Of a stretch of DNA of 60,449 nucleotides, positions 34,364 through 41,377 are shown piece after piece. Position numbers and translations under genes: made by a program. The notes under the pieces were generated by a model. It was not told the DNA's origin and made no database searches. It was given only the letters and a program-made list of their open reading frames with translations. The DNA is taken from NCBI GenBank assembly GCA_947474395.1, contig CANJID010000015.1, positions 1 to 60,449 on the forward strand, written 5' to 3'. The first letter of the stretch is position 1; each line of letters begins with the position of its first letter. This DNA is from Caulobacterales bacterium. Lineage in GTDB: Bacteria > Pseudomonadota > Alphaproteobacteria > Caulobacterales > Caulobacteraceae.

Positions 34364-35449
34364 ATGGCCTCATCCGTCCCCATCGTGGGCGCCGTGCGCG
34401 GGCGCGGCGCCAAGTCGAACCGCTCCGGGCGCTTCGAGCCCGAAGCCCGCGAGGACTTCGACGACGGCTGGACGCAGGACGATGTCGAGCCGGTGCGGAT
34501 CGACACCACCGTCACGGCCGAGCGCGCCAAGACCATCATCACCAGGAACGACAGCCCGGACATCGGCTTCGACCAGTCCATCAACCCCTACCGGGGCTGC
34601 GAGCACGGCTGCATCTACTGTTACGCGCGGCCGGCCCACGCCTATGTGGGCCTGTCCCCCGGCATCGACTTCGAGACCAGGCTGTTCTTCAAGGCCGACG
34701 CCGCGCGCCTCTTGGAAAAGGAGCTGTCGCGGCCGAGCTATAAGCCCAAGCACATCCACATCGGCGGCAACACCGACCCCTATCAGCCGACCGAGCGCAG
34801 GCTGAAGGTCACCCGTTCGGTGCTGGAGGTGCTGCAGCGGTTCAATCACCCGTTCTCGATCATCACCAAGTCGGCCCTGATCGCCCGCGACGCCGACATC
34901 ATCGGCGAGATGGGGCAAAGGCGGCTGGCGCGGGCCTTCGTCTCAATCACCACCCTGGACCGCAAGCTCGCCCGCATCATGGAGCCCCGCGCCGCCACGC
35001 CCGAGCGGCGGCTGCAGGCGGTGAAGGCCCTGGCCGAAGCAGGCGCCCTGGTCGGCGTCGGCTTCGCGCCCGTCATCCCCGGCCTGAACGACCACGAGCT
35101 GGAGGCGGTGCTGAAACGCGCCGCCGAGGCCGGCGCCCGGCAGGCCATGTTCACCATGCTGAGGCTGCCCCGGGAGATAAAGGACCTGTTCCGCGAGTGG
35201 CTGGACGCGGAAGTTCCCGACCGGGCGAAGAGGGTCATGTCCCTGGTGCGCCAGATGCGCGGGGGCCTGGACTACGACATCCGCTGGGGCGCCCGCATGA
35301 GCGGCGAAGGCCCCATCGCCGAACTGGTCGCCGCCCGGTTTCGGCGGGCCTGCGCCAGCCTGGGCCTCAACGGCGCCCACGTTCCGACACGGCTGGACCT
35401 GTTCAAAGTCCCGGTGCGCGAGGGCGGGCAGCTGGATTTGTTTGGGTAA
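34364..35449 (+). CDS. PA0069-family radical SAM protein
   Basis: This 361-residue radical SAM enzyme has the cluster motif CEHGCIYCYA (Cys79, Cys83, Cys86) and the following GNTDPYQPTERRLKVTRS, ITKSALIARD and FAPVIPGLND, all typical of the SplB-like PA0069 group. It would cleave S-adenosylmethionine to start a radical reaction, with the substrate unknown. The Arg-rich N-terminus (GRGAKSNRSGRFEP) is also family-like. The left arm of the DUF559-bearing palindromic element starts five bases after its stop codon. Confidence 0.9.
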   Translation: MASSVPIVGAVRGRGAKSNRSGRFEPEAREDFDDGWTQDDVEPVRIDTTVTAERAKTIITRNDSPDIGFDQSINPYRGCEHGCIYCYARPAHAYVGLSPGIDFETRLFFKADAARLLEKELSRPSYKPKHIHIGGNTDPYQPTERRLKVTRSVLEVLQRFNHPFSIITKSALIARDADIIGEMGQRRLARAFVSITTLDRKLARIMEPRAATPERRLQAVKALAEAGALVGVGFAPVIPGLNDHELEAVLKRAAEAGARQAMFTMLRLPREIKDLFREWLDAEVPDRAKRVMSLVRQMRGGLDYDIRWGARMSGEGPIAELVAARFRRACASLGLNGAHVPTRLDLFKVPVREGGQLDLFG

Positions 35450-35453
35450 TCAA

Positions 35454-35514
35454 CTCTTCCCCCTCTGGGGGAAGTGGCGCCCCGAACGGGGCGACGAAGG
35501 GGGCTGTAGGGAGC
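35454..35514 (+). repeat. Left arm of element copy C
   Basis: The arm has TTCCCCCTCTGGGGGAAGT (hairpin 1), a GCCCCGAACGGGGC hairpin (hairpin 2) and GACGAAGGGGGCTG. It begins five bases after the radical SAM stop codon and ends 13 bases before the DUF559 start, so the nuclease promoter or ribosome site must lie in or near it. Confidence 0.85.
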
Positions 35515-35527
35515 CGCGGTTTGCAGC

Positions 35528-35941
35528 ATGGACGCCACTCGCAAAACAGTCAGACGCGCCCGAAGCCTTCGGAAGGACATGACCTCGCCGGAAGTTTTCC
35601 TCTGGCACGAACTGCGCGGTCGCAAGGCAGGCGGTCTGAAGTTCCGCCGGCAGCATCCCTTCGGGCGCTACATTCTCGACTTTTACTGCGCCGAGGTTTG
35701 GCTCGCCGTCGAGATCGACGGATGGGGTCACAACATGGGCGATCGGGCGGCGAAGGATGCTTTCCGCGATCACTGGCTGAGAGCTCAAGGCGTGAAGGTG
35801 CTGCGCTTTTCCGCAACCGACGTGCTCAAGGAAATGGACGGCGTGATCGAGACGATCGTGGCGAGGGCGCGCCCTTCAGCCCCCTTCGTCACGCCGTTCG
35901 GCGCGACACTTCCCCCAGTGGGGGAAGAGTGGGGCGCCTAG
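35528..35941 (+). CDS. DUF559 (Vsr/PD-(D/E)XK-like) endonuclease-domain protein
   Basis: This 137-residue protein is a DUF559 member, related to very-short-patch repair and other PD-(D/E)XK nucleases. It shows RARSLRKDMTSPEVFLWHEL, then LKFRRQHPFGRYILDFYC and WLAVEIDGWGHN. The Asp of ILDFYC and the Glu of AVEIDG are the likely metal ligands. GVKVLRFSATDVLKEMDGVI closes the domain. The final 23 or so residues (from about SAPFVTPFGATLPPVGEE) are encoded by the right palindromic arm. No methylase or repair gene is adjacent, so a stand-alone or element-linked role is likely. Confidence 0.88.
   Translation: MDATRKTVRRARSLRKDMTSPEVFLWHELRGRKAGGLKFRRQHPFGRYILDFYCAEVWLAVEIDGWGHNMGDRAAKDAFRDHWLRAQGVKVLRFSATDVLKEMDGVIETIVARARPSAPFVTPFGATLPPVGEEWGA
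35871..35929 (-). repeat. Right arm of element copy C
   Basis: Read on the minus strand it repeats the left arm: a TTCCCCCACTGGGGGAAGT hairpin, a CGCCGAACGGCG hairpin and GACGAAGGGGGCTG. It overlaps the 3' end of the DUF559 gene and supplies its last codons before the stop at 35939-35941. Confidence 0.85.
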
Positions 35942-35951
35942 CCTCTTAGCC

Positions 35952-36812
35952 TCAGTGCAGCATCCCCCAACGACGGACGGTACGCTGCTCGATCACGGCG
36001 AACAGGCCCTCGAAGGCCAGGCCCACGGCCATGATGGCGAGGATGCCGGCGAAGACCGTGGGGATCTCCAGGTTCTGCTTCTCGGCCATGACGAACCAGC
36101 CGAGGCCGCCGGCGCCGGTGGCCGCCCCAATGACCATCTCCAACGCCACCAGGGCGCGGAACGCGTTGGAGATGCCGCTGCGCAGGCCCGTCATGATCGA
36201 CGGCAGGGCCGCCGGGATCAGGATCGAGACGGTGTGGCGAAAGCCCGAGAGGCCGAAGTTGCGGCCGACGAACCGCAGGGTCTGGGACACGCCCCTGAAG
36301 CCCTGGAACATGGCCACGGCCACCGGGAAGACGGTCGCCCAGGTGGTGATGAACACCACCGAGGTCCAGGAGATGCCGAACCACATCAGGGCCAGAGGGA
36401 AGATCGCCACCGCCGGCAGGGGGGCGAAGGCGCTGGTGACGGTGGACAGGAAATCCTCGCCGATCCGCGTGTTGACCGCGAACACCGTCAGGATCGCCGC
36501 GATGATCGTCCCAAGCACGAAGCCGGCCAGCAGCGACTTCAGGGATTCGCCGATGTAGCTGACGATCCCCATGTCGCCCGCCTTGAACGACGCGACGAGG
36601 GCCTTCAGCGTATCGCCGACGCTGGGCAGCAGGAGGGGCGAATTGGCCTGGCGGGCGGCCAGCTCCCACACCAGGAAAATGGCCAGGACCACGAACACCC
36701 GGCGCACCATCCCGTTGTTCTTGAACTGCACCCACCAGGGGATGGGCTTGAGGATCCGCGCGCCCGCGGGGGCCTCGACCTTTTCGACGATGAAGTGCTC
36801 CGGACCGCTCAT
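35952..36812 (-). CDS. ABC transporter permease, TauC/SsuC type
   Basis: This 286-residue inner-membrane permease has about six helices. The conserved inner loop ALVALEMVIGAATGAGGLGWFV matches the EAA motif of nitrate/sulfonate/taurine importers. The N-terminal 40 residues are cytosolic. The start overlaps the ATPase gene by four bases. With the ATPase and binding protein it forms an importer. The TauD-like gene in the same operon points to a sulfonate, sulfate ester or related organic substrate, but this is not certain. Confidence 0.9.
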   Translation of the reverse strand: MSGPEHFIVEKVEAPAGARILKPIPWWVQFKNNGMVRRVFVVLAIFLVWELAARQANSPLLLPSVGDTLKALVASFKAGDMGIVSYIGESLKSLLAGFVLGTIIAAILTVFAVNTRIGEDFLSTVTSAFAPLPAVAIFPLALMWFGISWTSVVFITTWATVFPVAVAMFQGFRGVSQTLRFVGRNFGLSGFRHTVSILIPAALPSIMTGLRSGISNAFRALVALEMVIGAATGAGGLGWFVMAEKQNLEIPTVFAGILAIMAVGLAFEGLFAVIEQRTVRRWGMLH

Positions 36813-37579
36813 GCCCGCGCGCCTGCGTCATGGATCAGCGAGCCGACGGCGTCGGCGAGGGCCTCGCGGCTGGCGAACCGGCCGACGTCGAGGTTGGCCT
36901 TCACCTGGCCGGGGTGGGGCGAGAGCACCAGGATGCGGGTGGCGAGCTTGCAGGCCTCGGCGATGTCGTGGGTGACGAACACCACCGTCGCTCCGGTTTC
37001 GGCCTGCAGACGAAGGAGCTCGTCCTGCATGCGGTGGCGGGTCAGGGCGTCCAGGGCCGCGAAGGGCTCGTCCATCAAAAGGACCGCCGGCTTCATGGCC
37101 AGGCCCCGGGCCACGGCGACGCGCATCTTCATCCCGCCGGAAAGCTGGTGCGGGTACTGGTCGGCGGCGCGGGTCAGGTCGACCATGGCGATGAAGGCGT
37201 CCGCCCGCTCGTTCGCCTCGGCCTTCGACACCCCCGTCAGCGTCAGGGGATAGACCACGTTCTGCCGGACCGTCTTCCACGGCAGCAGCTGGTCGGGGTC
37301 CTGCCAGACCACCATGCGGTCGGGGCCGGCCGAGCCGATCGGCTTGCCGTGCAAGGTGATGCGCCCCTCCACCGGTGTCAGGTAGCCGCCGATGGCCTTC
37401 AGAAGCGTGGACTTGCCGCACCCCGAACGGCCGAGGATCACGAACCGCTCGCCCTTGCGCACGCTGAACGAGACCTGGTGGATCGCCACCACCACGGCCG
37501 CCTCGCTCTCATACTGGATCGTCGCGGCCTCTACCTCGAGCAGGGGCTGGCCGGCCTGAATGTCGCCAGAGCCGTCCAT
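36809..37579 (-). CDS. ABC transporter ATP-binding protein, TauB/SsuB type
   Basis: This 256-residue ATPase has Walker A GRSGCGKSTLLKAIGGY, signature LSGGMKMRVAVARGLA, Walker B VLLMDEPFAALD and the switch FVTHDIAEACKLATR. The spacing and sequence are typical of the nitrate/sulfonate/taurine group. Only four bases separate it from the binding-protein gene and it overlaps the permease gene. It energises the importer. Confidence 0.92.
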   Translation of the reverse strand: MDGSGDIQAGQPLLEVEAATIQYESEAAVVVAIHQVSFSVRKGERFVILGRSGCGKSTLLKAIGGYLTPVEGRITLHGKPIGSAGPDRMVVWQDPDQLLPWKTVRQNVVYPLTLTGVSKAEANERADAFIAMVDLTRAADQYPHQLSGGMKMRVAVARGLAMKPAVLLMDEPFAALDALTRHRMQDELLRLQAETGATVVFVTHDIAEACKLATRILVLSPHPGQVKANLDVGRFASREALADAVGSLIHDAGARA

Positions 37580-37583
37580 GCGG

Positions 37584-38594
37584 TCAGGAGCCGCCCTTGC
37601 CGTGCAGGTCGGGCATGGTGAGGGCGTCCATGTCGTAGAGGGTCTTCACCGTGCCGATCTCGTGCATGAAGGAGGCATAGCGCCCGAGCGTCGCCGGCAG
37701 GACGGTGAACTCGATCTCCGGCGAGGCGATCTGGCGCATCACGTTTTCCAGGGTCTCCTTGGAATTTTCGGTCTTGATGTAGAGCTCGGCCGCCGCCTTG
37801 GGATTGGCGTTCACCCAGGCGATCGCCTCCTCATAGGCCTCGCTGACGGCCTGGTAGGCCTTGGGGTTGGCCAGCCGGTACTTGTCGGAGGCCAGGAGCA
37901 GCACCAGCGTCGATTTCCCGCCGAACACGTCATAGGAGTTCAGCACCCGGTGGACCTTGCCCTTCCCCTTCTCCAGCTCGTCGTAGGAGAAGGGCGGGGT
38001 GGTCATGTGGCTGTCGACCGTGCCCGACATCAGGGCGTTGTAGCCGTCGGGGTGGGCCATGGAGACGGTGTAGCGGTCGGCCTTGTACGGGTCGCCGCAA
38101 TACTTCTGGGCCGCCATCTGCAGGGCCACGGCCTGGACAGAGGACTTGATGGTCGGCAGGGCAATCTTGTCGGCCGGACCGAAGTCGCAGACCGTCTTGA
38201 TCTTCGGGTTCGTGCTGTTGAGGTACATGGGCAGGCTGACCACCGCCCCCACCGCCTTGATGTCGCCGGCGGTCTTGTCGTGCAGGGTGACCAGGGTCGG
38301 CGGTCCGGCCACGCCGAACTGAATCTGGCCGGCGATCAGGGCGTCGCGCACGAACTGGGACGAGCCGAGGTTGCGAACGTCCGCCGTCACGGCCACGCCG
38401 ATCGCCTTGGCGTGCTTCTCCACTAGTTTCTGGTCGGTCATCACATGGAAGGGGATATAGGCCACCCCGTTCTGGACCCCGATCACCACCTGGACCGGGG
38501 GGCCGCCAGCCGTCGCCGTCTGCTGATCGGAGGACTTGGAGCAGGCTGAGAGCAACAAGCCCGCCGCAACCAGCGCGCCAAGGACCATCCGCAT
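37584..38594 (-). CDS. ABC transporter substrate-binding lipoprotein (NMT1/TauA-like)
   Basis: This 336-residue periplasmic binding protein is anchored by a lipobox (LSAC, Cys18). The mature part has the NMT1/SsuA-like two-lobe pattern: VVIGVQNGVAYIPFHVMTD at the start, DALIAGQIQFGVAGPPTLV, then IKSSVQAVALQMAAQKYCG. It differs enough from TauA and SsuA that the ligand cannot be named. It is the third gene of the operon; a perfect hairpin lies just before it, so its level may differ from that of the upstream dioxygenase. Confidence 0.85.
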   Translation of the reverse strand: MRMVLGALVAAGLLLSACSKSSDQQTATAGGPPVQVVIGVQNGVAYIPFHVMTDQKLVEKHAKAIGVAVTADVRNLGSSQFVRDALIAGQIQFGVAGPPTLVTLHDKTAGDIKAVGAVVSLPMYLNSTNPKIKTVCDFGPADKIALPTIKSSVQAVALQMAAQKYCGDPYKADRYTVSMAHPDGYNALMSGTVDSHMTTPPFSYDELEKGKGKVHRVLNSYDVFGGKSTLVLLLASDKYRLANPKAYQAVSEAYEEAIAWVNANPKAAAELYIKTENSKETLENVMRQIASPEIEFTVLPATLGRYASFMHEIGTVKTLYDMDALTMPDLHGKGGS

Positions 38595-38621
38595 TGCTCT
38601 ACCTCCCCTAGGATGCCGCCT

Positions 38622-38644
38622 CTAGAGCGCGCAACGCGCTCTAG
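38622..38644 (-). terminator. Perfect 10-bp hairpin between dioxygenase and binding-protein genes
   Basis: CTAGAGCGCG and CGCGCTCTAG pair perfectly around a 3-base loop. The hairpin covers the TauD-like stop codon. There is no U-run, so it is more likely an mRNA processing or stabilising hairpin, or a partial terminator, than a full stop. It splits the operon 28 bases before the binding-protein start. Confidence 0.5.
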
Positions 38645-39528
38645 GAACTTAAAAGCGTCTGGGGTGACTCACCCACCACCGACACCCGTTCGCCATAGCG
38701 CGAATGCGGGTAGTAGTCCCACACCGCACAGTGCTGGGTCGACAGGTTGTCCCACATGACCAGGGTTCCCGGCGTCCAGCGCACCCGGCACTGGAACTCC
38801 GGATTGGTCTCCACGTGCCGGAACAGCATCTCCAGCACCGCCTCGCTCTCGCGCTTGCCGAGCCCCTCTATCCGGGTGGTGAAGCCGCGGTTGACGTAGA
38901 GGCAGGGCCGCCCGCTCTCCGGATGACGGATCACCACGGGATGGACGGCCTTGGGCCAGCCCCCGGGCGGGGGCGCCATGTCGTAATTGCCGGTGTAGAG
39001 CTTGGCGCCCTCGTGCATCGCCGTCAGCGGCGCGAGAAAGGCCTGCATCGGTTCGGACAGGGCCTCAAACGCCCGCGCCGTGGAGGCGAAGAGGGTGTCC
39101 CCGCCCCCCGGCTCCGGCGTCCTGGTGATGTAGAGCAGGGACAGCCAGGGCGGGGCTTCGTGGCAGGTGACGTCGGTGTGCCACTCCTCGCCGTTGACGT
39201 TGGCCGAGGTCTCGTCGGCCTTGACCACCAGCACCTCCCGGTCCGCCCCGGGCGCCTTGGCGTGGTAGGGATGGACGTGCAGCGGCCCGAACAGGGCGGC
39301 GAAGGCCTTGTGCTGGTCGCGGGTCAGTCTCTGGTCGCGGAATACCAAGAGGTGACGGTCGGCCAGGGCCTGGCGGATCGCCGCCAGCCGCTCAGGCTCG
39401 AGGGGGCGGGACAGGTCCACCCCCTCCACCTCGGCCCCGATCGCGGGGGAGATGACGCTGAGCGACAGGCCGTCGGGCGCGGCGCCGGTCGCCGCGGTCG
39501 TCAGCCTGTGGCCCGCGCGCGACGCCAT
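38641..39528 (-). CDS. TauD/TfdA-family 2-oxoglutarate-dependent dioxygenase
   Basis: This 295-residue non-haem Fe(II) enzyme couples 2-oxoglutarate decarboxylation to oxidation of a small organic acid. The metal ligands are His117 and Asp119 in EEWHTDVTC and the distal His266 in NLSTQHCAVWDYYPHSRYGERVS, where the Arg binds 2-oxoglutarate. ATG 39528 shares a base with the SnoaL-like stop. The upstream Arg/His-rich frame is not used. With a TauABC-type importer downstream, cleavage of taurine, a sulfonate or a sulfate ester is plausible. Confidence 0.9.
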   Translation of the reverse strand: MASRAGHRLTTAATGAAPDGLSLSVISPAIGAEVEGVDLSRPLEPERLAAIRQALADRHLLVFRDQRLTRDQHKAFAALFGPLHVHPYHAKAPGADREVLVVKADETSANVNGEEWHTDVTCHEAPPWLSLLYITRTPEPGGGDTLFASTARAFEALSEPMQAFLAPLTAMHEGAKLYTGNYDMAPPPGGWPKAVHPVVIRHPESGRPCLYVNRGFTTRIEGLGKRESEAVLEMLFRHVETNPEFQCRVRWTPGTLVMWDNLSTQHCAVWDYYPHSRYGERVSVVGESPQTLLSS

Positions 39529-40013
39529 CAGAACATGGTGTTGGTGTTGGCGGGCTTCTCGGGCGGCTCCTGGGCCACGTCCCAATGCTCGACCACCTTG
39601 CCGTTCTCCAGCCGGAAGATGTCGACGATGGCCCGTCCGCGCGGGTCGGGCCGGCTCGATTTGACGTGCAGGATCACATAGTCGCCGGTGGCGAAGACCC
39701 GCAGGATGTCGCTGTGCGAGGTCGGTGCGCTGGTCTTCAGGAAGGTCAGGAAGGCGGTGAAGCCCTCGAACCCGTCCTGCGCCGTCGGATTATGCTGGAT
39801 ATATTTGTCGCCGAGATAGGGCCGGGCCTTGGCGAAATCCTTGTCGTTGATGGCGGCATTGTAGAAGGCCACCACGTTCTCGGCGTTTTTCTGCTCCTGG
39901 GCGTTCATCGGCCCGAGGTACTTGGTCACGCCCGGCGCCGGCTGGGCGCTCGCGGCGCCGGCTGCGAGGGCGACGGCGCATGCGGCCGCAAGCCCGATAG
40001 CAAATTTTCTCAC
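39528..40013 (-). CDS. Exported SnoaL-like (NTF2-fold) protein
   Basis: This 161-residue protein has a signal peptide (to about residue 24, ASAQ) and a SnoaL/NTF2-like fold: AENVVAFYNAAINDKDFAKA, YIQHNPTAQDG and IFRLENGKVVEHWDVAQEP. The group is annotated as aldol-condensation-like, but its substrates vary. GTG 40013 is chosen because GGGGAG lies eight bases before it and the signal peptide starts there. ATG starts 30 or 33 bases earlier would reach towards the palindromic site. It is the first gene of the SnoaL-TauD-ABC operon. Confidence 0.82.
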   Translation of the reverse strand: MRKFAIGLAAACAVALAAGAASAQPAPGVTKYLGPMNAQEQKNAENVVAFYNAAINDKDFAKARPYLGDKYIQHNPTAQDGFEGFTAFLTFLKTSAPTSHSDILRVFATGDYVILHVKSSRPDPRGRAIVDIFRLENGKVVEHWDVAQEPPEKPANTNTMF

Positions 40014-40053
40014 TGGCGTTCTCCCCGTCTTGGTCGCAAACATCACCCCAGCA

Positions 40054-40064
40054 TAGCAGTGCTA
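40054..40064. promoter_or_regulatory. Palindromic operator-like site in the SnoaL/DUF6152 divergent region
   Basis: TAGCA-G-TGCTA is a perfect palindrome with a central base. The 13 bases TAGCAGTGCTAGG from 40054 are identical to those at 54710-54722 before the TonB-dependent receptor. It lies about 40 bases upstream of the GTG of the SnoaL-like gene and 10 before the divergent DUF6152 ATG, suitable for a repressor or activator. The binding protein is unknown. Confidence 0.55.
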
Positions 40065-40074
40065 GGGGCCGTCG

Positions 40075-40488
40075 ATGCCGAAGCTTCTCCCATCCCTCGC
40101 CGGGCTGGCAATGGCCTTCACCGCCTCCGCCGCCCTCGCCCACCACTCGTTCGCGGTCTTCTTCGACCAGGACAAGGTGCAAAAGGTCACCGGCGTGGCG
40201 CAGGACTTCCGCTTCGCCAATCCGCACGGGACCCTGACCCTCCTGGTCAAGGGCAAGAACGGCGAGGCCGAGACCTGGAAGGCCGAGACCAACTCCCCGT
40301 CGATCCTGCTCCGCCGCGGCTGGAAGAAGGATTCCATCAAGGTCGGCGAGACCATCACCATCGAGGGCTGGATGGCCCGCGACGGTTCGCACTACATGCG
40401 CATGATGAAGGCCAGCCGCGGCGATGGCTCGGTGATAGGCATACCCATCGAAGCCGACCGCTACCGCAGCGTCGCCGACCAGAAGTAG
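40075..40488 (+). CDS. Exported DUF6152-family protein (137 aa)
   Basis: The signal peptide ends AALA, leaving HHSFAVFFDQ at the mature N-terminus, as in the DUF6152 protein at 10808. The FRFANPHGTLTLLV segment matches the YANPHVEVDV of that paralogue. A mature His-His start invites metal binding, but no role is known. It is followed by another exported protein after five bases, so they are one unit. It diverges from the SnoaL-like operon. Confidence 0.82.
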   Translation: MPKLLPSLAGLAMAFTASAALAHHSFAVFFDQDKVQKVTGVAQDFRFANPHGTLTLLVKGKNGEAETWKAETNSPSILLRRGWKKDSIKVGETITIEGWMARDGSHYMRMMKASRGDGSVIGIPIEADRYRSVADQK

Positions 40489-40493
40489 GACCA

Positions 40494-41246
40494 ATGCGCC
40501 TGAAGATTTTCGCGGCCGTCGCCGCCTCCAGCCTCTCGCTGTGCTGTTTGTCGGGAACCGCGAGCGCCGCCGCGCGCCATCCGGACCTCTCGGGCTACTG
40601 GTCCACCAACACCCCGCCCTCGATCGAGGACCCGGCGCTTAAGGCCAAGCTCTCGCCCAACGCGGTGATCCTGCACGACACCGGCGCGCCGGAGCTGCAG
40701 CCCGGGGACTTCGGCGGGCTGAAGCTGAAGCCGGAGGTGGCCGCCGCCGCCGCCAAATGGGACCCCCGCTCCGACTTCACCCTCGACAAGGCCTGCCTCG
40801 CGCCGTCGATCATCTACGCCATGCAGGGGCCCTTCCCCCTGGAGATCTTCCAGGACGAGCACCTGATCGTCATCAAGCTCGAGTATTTCGAGATGACCCG
40901 CATCGTCCACATGGACGGCAAGCACCCGCCCGCCGACGCGCCCCACACCAAGACCGGCCATTCCACGGGCCGCTGGGAAGGCGACACCCTGGTGGTCGAC
41001 ACCACCCACCTCTCCGGCGCGACCATCACCAACAACGGCCTCTACCACTCGGACAATGTCCACGTGATCGAGCGCTTCAAGCTATCCCCCGACGGCAAGA
41101 AGCTGATCTCCAGCCAGGAGTTCGAGGACCCGGAGACCATCGACAACCGCGGCGCCCGCTTCATCGCCTGGCAGAAGCAGGACGGCCAGTACCTCAACGC
41201 CTACGAGTGCGACCCCACCTTCGCCCTGAACTACGGGGCGAAGTGA
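40494..41246 (+). CDS. Exported hypothetical protein, DUF6152 partner (250 aa)
   Basis: The signal peptide runs to about residue 26 (ASAAA). The mature protein starts RHPDLSGYWSTNTPPSIED, and has PFPLEIFQDEHLIVIKLEYF, RIVHMDGKHPP and TGRWEGDTLVVDTTHLSG. These last patterns are common in secreted proteins found beside DUF6152 genes in proteobacteria that degrade aromatic or steroid compounds. Beta-rich, possibly a small lipid- or ligand-binding fold. No specific function is assigned. ATG 40494 is six bases after the DUF6152 stop. Confidence 0.78.
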   Translation: MRLKIFAAVAASSLSLCCLSGTASAAARHPDLSGYWSTNTPPSIEDPALKAKLSPNAVILHDTGAPELQPGDFGGLKLKPEVAAAAAKWDPRSDFTLDKACLAPSIIYAMQGPFPLEIFQDEHLIVIKLEYFEMTRIVHMDGKHPPADAPHTKTGHSTGRWEGDTLVVDTTHLSGATITNNGLYHSDNVHVIERFKLSPDGKKLISSQEFEDPETIDNRGARFIAWQKQDGQYLNAYECDPTFALNYGAK

Positions 41247-41252
41247 GCGCCA

Positions 41253-41371
41253 CTCACCCTTCCCCCTCTGGGGGAAGTGGCCGACCGAATGGGCGGACGA
41301 AGGGGGCTGAAGGGCGCTGCGTGTAGCCCCCTTCCCGGCCTTCGGCCGTACTTCCCCCAGAGGGGGAAGAG
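41253..41371. repeat. Inverted palindromic element, family 1, copy B (empty)
   Basis: This element is the closest full match to copy A: two inverted arms with a TTCCCCCTCTGGGGGAAGT hairpin, a second small hairpin (CCGACC-GAAT-GGGCGG left, CGGCC-GAA-GGCCG right) and GACGAAGGGGGCTG. It fills almost exactly the gap between two convergent genes (stops at 41246 and 41378). It may also act as a bidirectional terminator. Confidence 0.85.
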
Positions 41372-41377
41372 GCCCCC

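Larger units (their letters stand above)
35454..35929 (+). mobile_element. Family 1 palindromic element carrying a DUF559 nuclease gene (copy C)
   Basis: Inverted arms (35454-35514 and 35871-35929) enclose the DUF559 gene. The arms match those of the short elements at 18854-18978 and 41253-41371. In those copies the spacer is about 15-25 bases; here it is about 355 bases and codes for a nuclease. The small hairpins inside the arms (CGCCCC-GAAC-GGGGCG left, CGCCG-AA-CGGCG right, read inverted) differ in stem bases between copies but keep pairing. The whole resembles an autonomous element beside two non-autonomous ones. Movement is inferred, not shown. Confidence 0.7.

Noticed and set aside
35528-35941. 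DUF559 gene as part of a restriction-modification or very-short-patch repair system
   Set aside because: No methyltransferase, mutL or other repair gene is adjacent; the flanking palindromic arms are the better context.
36031-36558. 175-codon plus-strand frame opposite the ABC permease gene
   Set aside because: Shadow of the permease; no start signal or family pattern.
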